A DNA stretch of 64,000 nucleotides from Nitrospirota bacterium. Lineage in GTDB: Bacteria > Nitrospirota > Thermodesulfovibrionia > Thermodesulfovibrionales > Dissulfurispiraceae. The DNA lies in the NCBI GenBank assembly GCA_040752355.1, contig JBFMHE010000016.1:26635-90634 (forward strand), in the 5' to 3' direction. Positions within the stretch are counted from its first letter, which is position 1. Every line of letters starts with the position of its first letter. The notes under the pieces were generated by a model that worked only from the letters and a program-made list of their open reading frames with translations, was not told where the DNA came from and made no database searches. This document shows, piece after piece, positions 46,384-54,227 of this stretch. Made by a program: the position numbers and the translations under genes.

Positions 46384-47481
46384 CTACTCCTTTCCGTCGC
46401 TTCGCACCCACGTTTTAAGTGATTCCAAGCTCTCTAACGTCCTGATCCCTTCAGGCGTATCAGAAGGCTTCAGCGCAAATTCAGCGCAGCGCTCCTCAAG
46501 CCCATATCCTTTGTGAACCCTCTCCCAGTACCTATGCAACTCATCAATAGACGGCGAAAGGAAACCGCCTCCCGGAGCGGATTTTACCGGCGCTTCAAAA
46601 GCATTCGCCAACGATACGGGAATATCCGAGAAAGAGACCATTGAGAGATCAGCCATGTTATGAGCCGCAAAGCTCTGCTGCTTGGCCGAAGGAGTCACTG
46701 TTGCCATCATATGCAGTACATGGGCCGCAATTTCAAGAGTTTTTTCACGCGGGGCGTTACCGAGATTTTCCTGCAACTGGGCAATATTGAGGCTGGCATA
46801 TCTGTAAAAGACGCCGCTGGAGAACTCCTGTGTATCCAAGTGGCCTGACCCCATCTCCTGCAAGTCGTCCACAGCGGTAAACCAATCGATGTCGGCATCG
46901 ACAACATGGGTGGTTATCGCATGGGCAACAGCCAGCGCGCCGTCTACCTTGCCCAGTTCGCTCATAAGGCCCGAGGTTGCCATACGTCCCGATAGAGCAA
47001 TATCGACGCCGTTCGCCAAAGACTTCCGCATCGCCTCGACCTCCGGCTTAAGCTGTTTAGCGAGCTTCTTCGCGTCAAGCCCTTGCTCACCGGCTTTCCT
47101 CACTTGCTCACAGAACCACGCTACCTCTTCGACGGCCCACGGGGCTACCGCGTCCCCTTCGACAGCGGCTTCGGTATTGAGATCCTTGTCGGACAGGAGC
47201 TTCAGAGTGTTTATGATAAGCTCGATGTCGTACCGGTCCGCTAGACATTTAACCAGCTTCTCCTTCAGCTCACTAAGCTTCTTGGTGCGAATACTAGCAT
47301 CCCCAAGATGTTCACGGTAATAGGAGCTTTTCCGTATTGACCGCTTGAGACTCTGACTTGAAATCCTGACCCTTCGCTTTCCGCCGAAAACGGCTGACTT
47401 CTGCATATTCATATCGTCGCGGTTCAGGCACGAGGGACTGTGGGAAATCAGAACATGGAAATTTACGAAATTCTTACTCAT
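46384..47481 (-). CDS. cas7e: Cascade backbone subunit Cas7e
   Basis: 365 residues. [59 protein letters not shown] and [19 protein letters not shown] are Cas7e motifs. Six copies form the crRNA-binding backbone; each flips out one base in six of the guide-target duplex. That is relevant to the pattern seen in the mini-CRISPR at 52394. Confidence 0.97.
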   Translation of the reverse strand: MSKNFVNFHVLISHSPSCLNRDDMNMQKSAVFGGKRRVRISSQSLKRSIRKSSYYREHLGDASIRTKKLSELKEKLVKCLADRYDIELIINTLKLLSDKDLNTEAAVEGDAVAPWAVEEVAWFCEQVRKAGEQGLDAKKLAKQLKPEVEAMRKSLANGVDIALSGRMATSGLMSELGKVDGALAVAHAITTHVVDADIDWFTAVDDLQEMGSGHLDTQEFSSGVFYRYASLNIAQLQENLGNAPREKTLEIAAHVLHMMATVTPSAKQQSFAAHNMADLSMVSFSDIPVSLANAFEAPVKSAPGGGFLSPSIDELHRYWERVHKGYGLEERCAEFALKPSDTPEGIRTLESLESLKTWVRSDGKE

Positions 47482-47504
47482 GGATTCGCCTCCTGTTGTT
47501 TTGT

Positions 47505-47975
47505 CTATTTCTGGTCGACTGTCTGTGCCAGATAAAAATCTTCAAGCAAGTCGCGCTTCGCACGTTCATTCCAGTACCAGAGCTGCTTCGCGGCCATGGA
47601 CCAGTTACATTTGACGGTTGGTTTCAGCATTTTCAGCACACGGCGCAGTTGGATCATATCGTTGGGCGCTTCGGAACGTACTACCTGGAAAAGCCTCTTC
47701 TCACTCAAACCCTTTGAATATCTCGCTAGAGCAGATCCGAGTCCTATCGGCTCATCCGTATGCTCTATACAGGGAATACAGAAGATAAGCCGTTGAAAAG
47801 CTCTTTTATCTCCCTCATTCGTCGTCCGTCCGCTAAACAATCGGTAGAATGCGGGCAGAGCGAGAAGCTCATCAGGTGTTGCCGCCCGCTTCAACTCAGC
47901 TCTCGACCCATTAGACAACTGCTTCCAATCATTATAAAGCGATATAAAATCAGGCAATTGGCGTTTTTCCATCAT
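47505..47975 (-). CDS. cse2: Cascade small subunit Cse2 (Cas11e)
   Basis: 156 residues, helical. [20 protein letters not shown] and [20 protein letters not shown] match Cse2. It stabilises the R-loop. It overlaps the end of cse1 by about 26 bp. Confidence 0.93.
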   Translation of the reverse strand: MMEKRQLPDFISLYNDWKQLSNGSRAELKRAATPDELLALPAFYRLFSGRTTNEGDKRAFQRLIFCIPCIEHTDEPIGLGSALARYSKGLSEKRLFQVVRSEAPNDMIQLRRVLKMLKPTVKCNWSMAAKQLWYWNERAKRDLLEDFYLAQTVDQK

Positions 47976-49512
47976 TTCCTCCTTTATCTTGCTGCGGTTC
48001 CAGATTTCGCATGTGTTTATAGAGAGTCCGCTTAGCGAAAGCCATTGTTTTTATCAGCTCAGGGTCTTGCCGATACGGTTTGACCTGTTCAAGGAACAGA
48101 TCAGTCGTGATCTGCTTCAACGTCGCTTGCATGGTCTCCAAATCCGGCCCGGGATTGGAAAAGTTCATGCCGTCAAGTGTCCTTTGTATTAGGGGTTCGG
48201 TCCTGCGGTAATAACGGGCTTTAGCGCCATTGTAAATAGTGATGCCGGCCCCCTTGAACCTCTTACTTTTGTCCCCTTTCGCCTCCTTCATCCCGACAGC
48301 AAAAAGCCAGAGGGATTTGTATAGGGCATCTCTGTAACCGATCCCCAGTTTCACCATTTCATTGACTGCATCGATATGGGAGTCCCATCCGTGGTTAAGG
48401 GTAAAGACCTCATGGCGGCGTTCAAGAATGGAAGCCTGATTATTCCTATACCCGCCTACCAGCAGATGAAGCTTTTCGGCATTCTCACCATATAGCTGTC
48501 TGACCTGGAGCACAACGGCTGAAGGTTGCTGACCCTCTTCGTTCACATCATTAAGTTCCCGACGGACGACAAAGCGACCCAACTGAGTCCAGGAGGGGGC
48601 ATCCGTAGTGAAGGCGACGAACTTTTCATCGATCGTCCCTTTCTTGTCGGTCATGATCCGGGGGGAATGGGGGTGCGGCCACGTTCCCATAACCGTAAAG
48701 CTGAATTTTGCTTTCTTGAAATCAGTATATATCTCTGCTGCTTGAGCACCGCAGCATGAACAGACGGAAGGTCCACGGGGAGGCATAAGCTCTATATGGG
48801 CGGGTTGCCAAAGAAGCCCCCGCGCCATGCCGATCTGCGAGGCCGTTATCGTGTCACCAGCCTTGATGGGATCGCACCATGTGGGTTTCTGGTCTTTCGT
48901 TTTGCCGTACCATGTCATCTGATTCCCGAGGAAGTCTTCATTGAGGACGTTGAGCCACACAGTTTGGCGCAAATGAGGCCCTTGCACAAGGGTAGTTACT
49001 GGGGCACTGCCGCGCAAGCCGGCTTTAAACCCCCCTCCAAAGCTTGGAGCGCATGAAGCTTGGTTAAAAAGAGCGATGGCCGTGCACCCACCGCAGAGGC
49101 GATCTCCCTGTCCGGGCTGATTAACGAAGCAACTGTTCGTTGCTCCCGTCAAACCCACCAGGAGCTTGTCCATCTGTGTTGTTTCACCGGCAGCGACTCC
49201 GCGCACCTGCATGAAGGGATGTGTCGGATGGTCAAGCCTGAACCAGTCTGAATATAATTCGACAGCGCCGTCGTATTCGTCATCCGTCAAAGGCTTCGCA
49301 ATTCGCCGCTTCAGAGCCACTGTATTATTCGGCGTCAAAAGCACCTGGACCAGACAGATAAGGAGTTGAAGAGCTGCAAGCTCCATATCGTCCCTTGGGA
49401 GACAGAGTTTCCACTCATCTGTGTTGCAGAGAAGCGTTCTCAGAGAGATCTTTTCCGAGCCGCCGGGATGAGGCGGCCGGACCGGTATCCATTGATCAAC
49501 CAGCAAGTTCAT
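47950..49512 (-). CDS. cse1: Cascade large subunit Cse1 (Cas8e)
   Basis: 520 residues. MNLLVDQWIPVRPPHPGGSEKISLRTLL opens the protein. QPGQGDRLCGGCTAIALFNQ and the zinc-site-like PSVCSCCGAQAAEIY follow. It recognises the PAM and recruits Cas3. The start overlaps the cas3 stop by 4 bp (ATGA). Confidence 0.96.
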   Translation of the reverse strand: MNLLVDQWIPVRPPHPGGSEKISLRTLLCNTDEWKLCLPRDDMELAALQLLICLVQVLLTPNNTVALKRRIAKPLTDDEYDGAVELYSDWFRLDHPTHPFMQVRGVAAGETTQMDKLLVGLTGATNSCFVNQPGQGDRLCGGCTAIALFNQASCAPSFGGGFKAGLRGSAPVTTLVQGPHLRQTVWLNVLNEDFLGNQMTWYGKTKDQKPTWCDPIKAGDTITASQIGMARGLLWQPAHIELMPPRGPSVCSCCGAQAAEIYTDFKKAKFSFTVMGTWPHPHSPRIMTDKKGTIDEKFVAFTTDAPSWTQLGRFVVRRELNDVNEEGQQPSAVVLQVRQLYGENAEKLHLLVGGYRNNQASILERRHEVFTLNHGWDSHIDAVNEMVKLGIGYRDALYKSLWLFAVGMKEAKGDKSKRFKGAGITIYNGAKARYYRRTEPLIQRTLDGMNFSNPGPDLETMQATLKQITTDLFLEQVKPYRQDPELIKTMAFAKRTLYKHMRNLEPQQDKGGNDGKTPIA

Positions 49513-52151
49513 TTTTCTTTCTCCATTCCGATGTCGTAGTGATAATGAAAAGTCATCCCCTTCGATAAAGCCGTAAAATAATCGCCCGCTTTCTTCATAT
49601 GAAGCCTGAACCTCCCCTCTTCATCCGACTCGCCAAGGTAATTCCTCCATGACGCGGGCACCCCGATACTGTTCAACACCAAGGTCTCAGGACGCCTGTC
49701 TTTTTCCAGTGCTTCCAGAAGCGTCCCGTCCATCAGCAACGTCCCCTCCGCAACCGAACAGACGGGCAGGAGGGTGAGATTCATCTCTCCATCACGGGTG
49801 ACTGCCGTAATTGCCTGATCGGAGTCGGGTAAGGGATTGGCTGCGCTGGCGATCATCTGCAGTGCGCCGTAGCGGCTGGATTCGAAATCATCTATAAACT
49901 TTTTGTACTGCTCCTCGATTTCCGCTGGCTCGATGCCCCAAGCGTCCTCACAATACACATCTTCGATCCAGGTTCGGTACGCTTCGGGGAAAAGCGCAAA
50001 ACCTTCCGACGCGGTGAGTATCTTTTGCGAGGTACGCCAAAGGGCGCGGGTGTTTGCATAAATAAGTCCATGTAGACCGTAGTCATGCGCCGGAGGCAAA
50101 ATAACGGTGCAGAGCGGCTTTTCCAAGCCGGGTGGTCGACGACGACGCTTGTGACGATGGAGTCTTCCTATTCGCTGGAAGAGGAGATCGATAGGGCAAA
50201 GCTGTGTAATAATCCAGTCGAAATCGATGTCCAGGGATTGCTCGACAACCTGTGTAGCGACCAGGATACGCCCCGTACTCCGCTTACCCTTAGGGCCGAA
50301 GTGCTTAATAATGGACAGTTCCTTCATGCGCCTGTGAGCATAGCAGTAACGGGCGTGAAACAGGTAAACCGGCACATCAGTTTTCTGCCTCAGTTTCAGG
50401 GCAAGCTTCTGTGCGTCATCGACAAGATTGCAAATCAGTGCAACCTGTGCGCCGGAACGGGCCGCATCGATCACCCGCTGGAGCAGATGATCGTCCGGCA
50501 TTATATCCATCGCGTTGACCGTCTCCAGTTTCACCTTCACTGTGCCGGGACGTAGTCGCTTTGAAATAACAAATGGAACCGTTTCTTTTCCCGCCGTCCA
50601 CGTGATCAGTGGATAGCGGACCTCCGGGTGGTCGGGACCGCGCTCCACACCCCATGCATTTAAGAGCTGAATACGCATACTCTCAGGGAGGGTCGCCGAG
50701 AGGAGTATCGCTGAGCCGCCTGTCGCTCTCTGTTGCTCCAGCACTTCCTCAAGCAAACCATACATGTACGCATCATAAGCATGCACTTCGTCTACAATAA
50801 GGATGCTGCGCCCCACGCCGAAGCCCCGCACAAAGCGGTGTTTCACCGGAAGCACAGAGATCAGTACTTGGTCCACCGTGCACACACCAATCTGCCCCAA
50901 GAAGATGCGCTTGCGACTTTCCGCCAGCCATTGACTGCATTGAACCCATCCGTCTTCATCTCCGCCCCGTTCGTGTGCGGCACGTTTAAGCGCAACAAAC
51001 TTCTCATTAAAGCGGGCCAGCCCGTGTGCCAGAATGAGATTGGGATTCTCAGCAAAAAGAAGTGGAGCGATACGCTCAAGCCGTTCGAGCATGGCATTAG
51101 CCGTCGCTTGAGTGGGAAGTGCGAAAACGATGGAGTCGGCTAGCCCTTCTGCAAGCAGTTTCCATGCATATGCCAGGGCGGCCTCCGTCTTTCCGCTTCC
51201 TGTAGATGCTTCCATAAGGGTCAACCCTGATTGTATCGGTAGACTGTCCACCAGCGTTTGCAGAGAGCGGGGCTTCTGTTTCGGCATCAGTAAGGAAGAG
51301 ACCCCTGCATAGTGCTGCGCAGTGCCGACAACACCCGACATCGCAAGCACCCTTACGGCATCGTTTGCATACTTCTCAGTGAAATAGGCGGACAAGTCCT
51401 GCGGCTCGCTGAGGAGAGGAAAATTCTCTGAATCACAGCGGGAACCCAACCAGTCGGAAACGGAACAGAAGCCAGCCATTAGCGGCGAGCAAGGAGGAGG
51501 ACTGTCGTTTAAAGAAAGACCGGCAGGATGAAGGCAAAGCTTCTCAAGCACATTGAGCCACTCTTTTCTGGCACGGAGGTCCACCTGTGATAAACGGGGG
51601 TCGCACATAATCGGCAGCGGCGCCGGCACAATATACCCATCTTTTCTCACATATCCGTGATGACCGGTAACTGCTTCAATCCAGTCCTTCCACGTATGCC
51701 ATCGTCCAGTATCAGAATCATCGTGATAATCGAGGAAGGAGAAATCGCTTTCCCCCGGGTCCGACGCAACGCCGAGCAAATCACCATGATCACGCTTGAA
51801 CCAGTAGAGCCCGGCGTTGCCGTGATAGTAACTTTTGCATTCCTCCATTGAGGGAAGGGAGCGATAGCTACCAACGTCCGGATACAAAGCAGTCCAAATG
51901 TTCTTCACCAGTAGTTGGAAGCGAACGTCGAACTTTCCATAGTCATGTAGCGCAACAAAGAAGAGGACCCATGCCTTTACCTGATCTGTGCCTAACGGAG
52001 TCAGAGTACAGAAACTACGGCGGACGGTCGGACTTGCATCCCACCATGCGGCGGCCACCGCCGCCACATCCAGGCAGTGATACGGCAACAGATGCCAAGT
52101 GGAACCGTCTGTTTGCTCAGGCTTAGCCTTACCCCAATAACGAAAGACCAA
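49509..52151 (-). CDS. cas3: Cas3 helicase-nuclease, type I-E
   Basis: 880 residues. The N-terminal HD nuclease has HLLPYHCLDVAAVAAAWW, FVALHDYGKFDVRFQ and VTGHHGYVRKDG. The superfamily 2 helicase has MEASTGSGKTEAALAYAWKL, SILIVDEVHAYDAYMYGLLE and ATQVVEQSLDIDFDWIITQL. The start is a TTG at 52149-52151 with GGAGGA 8 nt before it. Its ribosome site overlaps the end of the 42-codon gene upstream, so cas3 translation is probably coupled to that peptide. It cuts DNA bound by Cascade. Confidence 0.96.
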   Translation of the reverse strand: MVFRYWGKAKPEQTDGSTWHLLPYHCLDVAAVAAAWWDASPTVRRSFCTLTPLGTDQVKAWVLFFVALHDYGKFDVRFQLLVKNIWTALYPDVGSYRSLPSMEECKSYYHGNAGLYWFKRDHGDLLGVASDPGESDFSFLDYHDDSDTGRWHTWKDWIEAVTGHHGYVRKDGYIVPAPLPIMCDPRLSQVDLRARKEWLNVLEKLCLHPAGLSLNDSPPPCSPLMAGFCSVSDWLGSRCDSENFPLLSEPQDLSAYFTEKYANDAVRVLAMSGVVGTAQHYAGVSSLLMPKQKPRSLQTLVDSLPIQSGLTLMEASTGSGKTEAALAYAWKLLAEGLADSIVFALPTQATANAMLERLERIAPLLFAENPNLILAHGLARFNEKFVALKRAAHERGGDEDGWVQCSQWLAESRKRIFLGQIGVCTVDQVLISVLPVKHRFVRGFGVGRSILIVDEVHAYDAYMYGLLEEVLEQQRATGGSAILLSATLPESMRIQLLNAWGVERGPDHPEVRYPLITWTAGKETVPFVISKRLRPGTVKVKLETVNAMDIMPDDHLLQRVIDAARSGAQVALICNLVDDAQKLALKLRQKTDVPVYLFHARYCYAHRRMKELSIIKHFGPKGKRSTGRILVATQVVEQSLDIDFDWIITQLCPIDLLFQRIGRLHRHKRRRRPPGLEKPLCTVILPPAHDYGLHGLIYANTRALWRTSQKILTASEGFALFPEAYRTWIEDVYCEDAWGIEPAEIEEQYKKFIDDFESSRYGALQMIASAANPLPDSDQAITAVTRDGEMNLTLLPVCSVAEGTLLMDGTLLEALEKDRRPETLVLNSIGVPASWRNYLGESDEEGRFRLHMKKAGDYFTALSKGMTFHYHYDIGMEKEK

Positions 52152-52152
52152 A

Positions 52153-52281
52153 CTATTTTCCTCCGTGGTGGCTCAGTACGACTACTATCGCAAATATCAC
52201 AACAAGAGCAGCAAATCCAATCACAGATAGACCACTTACAGCCACTACCAAGTCCTTGATATATGCAAGCAATTTGTCCAT
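52153..52281 (-). CDS. 42-residue membrane peptide at the head of the cas operon
   Basis: Short gene reading MDKLLAYIKDLVVAVSGLSV then IGFAALVVIFAIVVVLSHHG and GK. One long hydrophobic helix (about residues 11-36) follows a charged start and ends in a His/Gly/Lys tail. A strong GAGGAGG ribosome site lies 8 nt before the ATG. A near-consensus promoter lies upstream (52315-52343). The stop is one base before the TTG of cas3, and the GGAGGA serving cas3 is inside its last codons. It resembles small membrane-acting toxins in size and layout, but no family is recognised. Its promoter is the target of the adjacent crRNA-like guide, so a toxin (CreT-like in logic) or a regulator of cas3 are both possible. 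Confidence 0.75.
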   Translation of the reverse strand: MDKLLAYIKDLVVAVSGLSVIGFAALVVIFAIVVVLSHHGGK

Positions 52282-52314
52282 GACACATACCTCCTCATTG
52301 CAGCAAATGAAAAT

Positions 52315-52343
52315 ATGATAACGATGAGATAGTATGATGTCAA
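52315..52343 (-). promoter_or_regulatory. Sigma-70 promoter of the cas operon
   Basis: On the minus strand TTGACA (52343-52338), a 17-bp spacer, then TATCAT (52320-52315). It drives the 42-codon gene and then cas3 and Cascade genes. The -35 box lies one base from the AAG motif of the guide target at 52342-52376. Confidence 0.85.
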
Positions 52344-52376
52344 GGGGCTTATCTTTCTATTGACTTCCCCCCTCGG
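52342..52376 (+). promoter_or_regulatory. Predicted Cascade target (AAG plus protospacer) at the cas promoter
   Basis: AAG at 52342-52344 is followed by GGGCTTATCTTTCTA. The pseudo-spacer at 52418 begins GGGCTCATCTTACTA. The two agree at positions 1-5, 7-11 and 13-15 and differ only at 6 and 12, then diverge. The AAG overlaps the -35 box of the cas promoter. Limited pairing would favour binding without Cas3 cutting. Confidence 0.8.
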
Positions 52377-52388
52377 TTTTATTAATAT
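52360..52388 (+). promoter_or_regulatory. Promoter of the crRNA-like element
   Basis: TTGACT (52360-52365), 17-bp spacer, TAATAT (52383-52388). Transcription would begin at about 52395, at the first degenerate repeat, and run away from cas3. The -35 box lies in the distal part of the predicted protospacer, so the element might also repress itself. Confidence 0.65.
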
Positions 52389-52393
52389 AAAAG

Positions 52394-52495
52394 CGTTCCC
52401 CTATTGGGGATGAACCTGGGCTCATCTTACTAAGAGTAAAGGTTTTCAAATGTTCCCCACATGCGTGGGGATGGCCGGGCATATTCAGCCCGGCC
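52394..52495 (+). ncRNA. Degenerate two-repeat mini-CRISPR, CreR/CreA-like guide RNA
   Basis: First pseudo-repeat 52394-52417: CGTTCCCCTATTGGGG then ATGAACCT, the repeat hairpin with shortened loop and the 8-nt handle with its last base changed. Pseudo-spacer 52418-52449 is exactly 32 nt. Second pseudo-repeat from 52450: ATGTTCCCCACATGCGTGGG then GATG, stem kept, loop reversed relative to the array (ATGC for GCAT), 3' end lost. A GGCCGGGC/GCCCGGCC hairpin (52473-52495) follows and may end the RNA. Cas6e could still process both hairpins. The guide matches the cas promoter, as in Cas-regulating crRNA-like RNAs described for other type I systems. Confidence 0.8.
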
Positions 52496-52509
52496 GAGTT
52501 ATCCTCATC

Positions 52510-52614
52510 CGCCGCCACCTCCAAACAATGATGCGACAGCAGGTGATATTTCTGCCCATCCCTCTCCGCCTTTCCCCGATACCGGAAAAAGCTCTTCTCT
52601 TTTAGCTCACCCAT
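52510..52614 (-). pseudogene. Remnant N-terminus of a second cas3
   Basis: The minus strand encodes FFRYRGKAERDGQKYHLLSHHCLEVAA after an eight-residue start. This aligns with the intact Cas3 start VFRYWGKAKPEQ...HLLPYHCLDVAA, including the first HD-domain His. The match ends abruptly and the frame then runs into the mini-CRISPR. The DNA is clearly diverged from the intact gene, so it comes from a different cas3 rather than a recent tandem copy. Confidence 0.82.
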
Positions 52615-52648
52615 CTCGTTTCCATTCTACTACCTGCCTCATCAAATA

Positions 52649-52951
52649 TCATCGGCCAGCGATCAGCCCTCCGTCTCCCGTCTGACCCCTCTCTTCCTCT
52701 TCCTCGCTTCGCACAAACAGGCGGCATGATTCGCAATGACATATCTTCAAAGTCGCTGTCTCAGGACTCCCCGCAGCCCTGGCGACAATCTGCGGGATCG
52801 AGGTCACGCGCACGTTGGTGACTGTCCTGCAATGCGGACAACACGCAGCAGTATGGTCCGGCAGCGTACCTGATTTTATGCTCTGGTATGAGCCGCACCC
52901 TTCTTCAGACCCGGCAGGTTCGGTTTTCTTTGCCCCATGTCCCCTCGTCAA
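52649..52951 (-). CDS. Small zinc-ribbon-like protein
   Basis: About 100 residues if the TTG at 52951 is used; the true start is uncertain. Two CxxC pairs, CPHCRTVTNVRVTS and CHCESCRLFVRSEE, bracket about 30 residues, as in small zinc-ribbon proteins common in Nitrospirota and deltaproteobacterial groups. Function unknown. It lies downstream of higA in the same direction. Confidence 0.55.
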   Translation of the reverse strand: MTRGHGAKKTEPAGSEEGCGSYQSIKSGTLPDHTAACCPHCRTVTNVRVTSIPQIVARAAGSPETATLKICHCESCRLFVRSEEEEERGQTGDGGLIAGR

Positions 52952-52969
52952 GCCCCTTCTCTCTCCACC

Positions 52970-53341
52970 TCATGTCCGCTTTTTCGTGATGCGGTTGGTT
53001 TTAGTATGGCGGTACGGTGCTTTTGCTTCGGCTATATGCATCCCCGTCTCTTTTTCCAACGGCTCAAATACGACACGGACCCTGGCGTGAAGGACTTTGC
53101 CAACACGGCGCAAGGTGCTGAGGGAGTGGCCTTCATATCCCGGTGATTCCAGCCGGCTGACCTGCTGCTGAGAGGTCTTGAGGAGCTTCGCGAGGTCTTT
53201 CTGAGAGAGCCCCGCCCGCTGCCGGAGTGCCGCAATTTGCAGAGCTACGTCCCAAGCCTCGCCTGCAGCCTCGAAGCGGGCGGCGAATTCAGGGTCCTTC
53301 ATCTGTTCTTCAAGGTATCGATCAAAGTTGGTCTTTTTCAT
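52970..53341 (-). CDS. HigA-like Xre antitoxin
   Basis: 123 residues. A helix-turn-helix of the Xre class is at about residues 36-70 (RQRAGLSQKDLAKLLKTSQQ, QVSRLESPGYEGHSLSTLRR). It follows the toxin gene with an ATGA overlap, the HigBA order. Confidence 0.88.
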   Translation of the reverse strand: MKKTNFDRYLEEQMKDPEFAARFEAAGEAWDVALQIAALRQRAGLSQKDLAKLLKTSQQQVSRLESPGYEGHSLSTLRRVGKVLHARVRVVFEPLEKETGMHIAEAKAPYRHTKTNRITKKRT

Positions 53342-53691
53342 TTTTCCATCCTTTTCATCCAGTCGCGCATCCGTTCCTGCGCACTCTCAATATCGCGGAG
53401 CGGAATGGCCTGGCTTTTGTTTCGGATGCCGTGCACAGCGACAATCCTGCGATTCTTTACGAAAAACCACAGTATGCGTGTGTTGAGCTTGCCTACATGG
53501 CGCAGTTCAAACAAGCCATTGCCAAGTGGCTTGCACAACGGAGCCCGATGATACTGCCGGGTTCGCAGTTTTGCCAGACCGGCAATCACTGCTGCGAAAT
53601 CATGCGGGTCACTGGCCTTCAACTCGTCCAGAAATTCACGAACGGGACACGCACCAGACCCGGTCTCATAAAATTCTATGGTAAATTTCAT
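53338..53691 (-). CDS. HigB/RelE-family toxin
   Basis: 117 residues, phage-derived Gp49-like / RelE-fold mRNA interferase. MKFTIEFYETGSGACPVREF, APLCKPLGNGLFELRHVGKL, NTRILWFFVKNRRIVAVHGI are family segments. The ATG at 53691 overlaps the stop of a truncated HTH gene upstream (ATGA), so toxin translation may be coupled to that fragment. It overlaps higA by 4 bp. Confidence 0.88.
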   Translation of the reverse strand: MKFTIEFYETGSGACPVREFLDELKASDPHDFAAVIAGLAKLRTRQYHRAPLCKPLGNGLFELRHVGKLNTRILWFFVKNRRIVAVHGIRNKSQAIPLRDIESAQERMRDWMKRMEK

Positions 53692-53867
53692 GGCCGTGTC
53701 AACATCAACTTTGATGTAAGGCGGTTGCGCATAAATTCGACATCGCGCTGCGCGGTCCTCGGTGAGATTTCGAACTGGTGGGCCAGGTGGCGGGCATTCG
53801 GATACTTTCCTGCCTTTACCTGGACATGAAACCAGACGAGCCTTTCGTAAATAATCTTGCTGCTCAT
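53688..53867 (-). pseudogene. Truncated HTH (WYL/DeoR-type) regulator fragment
   Basis: 59 residues: MSSKIIYERLVWFHVQVKAG, KYPNARHLAHQFEISPRTAQ, RDVEFMRNRL, then a divergent tail. This is the N-terminal winged HTH of YafY/WYL-type regulators; the WYL sensor domain is missing. A strong GGAGG ribosome site precedes the ATG at 53867. The stop overlaps the higB start. It could be a relic cut by insertion of higBA, or a working small DNA-binding protein of the operon. Confidence 0.7.
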
Positions 53868-53879
53868 ATTCCCTCCTCT

Positions 53880-54065
53880 CTCTCAACGGACCGTTTAAAC
53901 CGCTTAACAGACCGTTTAAACCGCTCGAACCGTTCAAGCCGTTTAAGCCGCTCAACGGACCGTTCAAGCCGTTTAAATCGTTTAAACCGTTCACGCAGCT
54001 CAAACGACACAAGCGGCTTAAACGGCTTGAACGGTTCGTTGGACGGCTTGAACGGTTCGTCATAT
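53880..54065. repeat. Word-repeat inverted element (CCGTTTAAACCG family), copy 1
   Basis: Long run of CCGTTTAAACCGCT- and CCGTTCAAGCC-like words (53880-54005), answered by GGCTTAAACGGCTTGAACGG and GGCTTGAACGGTTCG (54010-54062) in inverted sense. The rest of the gap to 54227 shows only a possible promoter (CTGAAA 54127-54132, TACAAT 54151-54156). Confidence 0.75.
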
Positions 54066-54227
54066 CCCCCCCGGAAAGATTGTCTGGGTACTTTAAAAAG
54101 GCGCTCGGGAGTGTGTCAAGAATGCCCTGAAAGCGGAGGAGGGAATGCGGTACAATCCCGGTATGGGCTCGTCATCGGGAAAAAGGACAGAGGCGGAACC
54201 AAAAACCAGGCGTTGGAGGATATTCCC

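Noticed and set aside
52357..52614. An 85-residue protein spanning the cas3 remnant and mini-CRISPR
   Set aside because: Its second half is the translation of the degenerate repeats; only the first 35 residues are Cas3-like. Treated as pseudogene plus RNA element.
53692..54063. Extension of the HigB frame upstream to a 241-residue protein
   Set aside because: The added part is a translation of the CCGTTTAAACC repeats; the family start is the ATG at 53691.
53778..54227. N-terminal extension of the ADP-ribosylglycohydrolase to 406 residues
   Set aside because: The extra 150 codons translate the intergenic repeat; the GTG at 54228 has a ribosome site and the family N-terminus.
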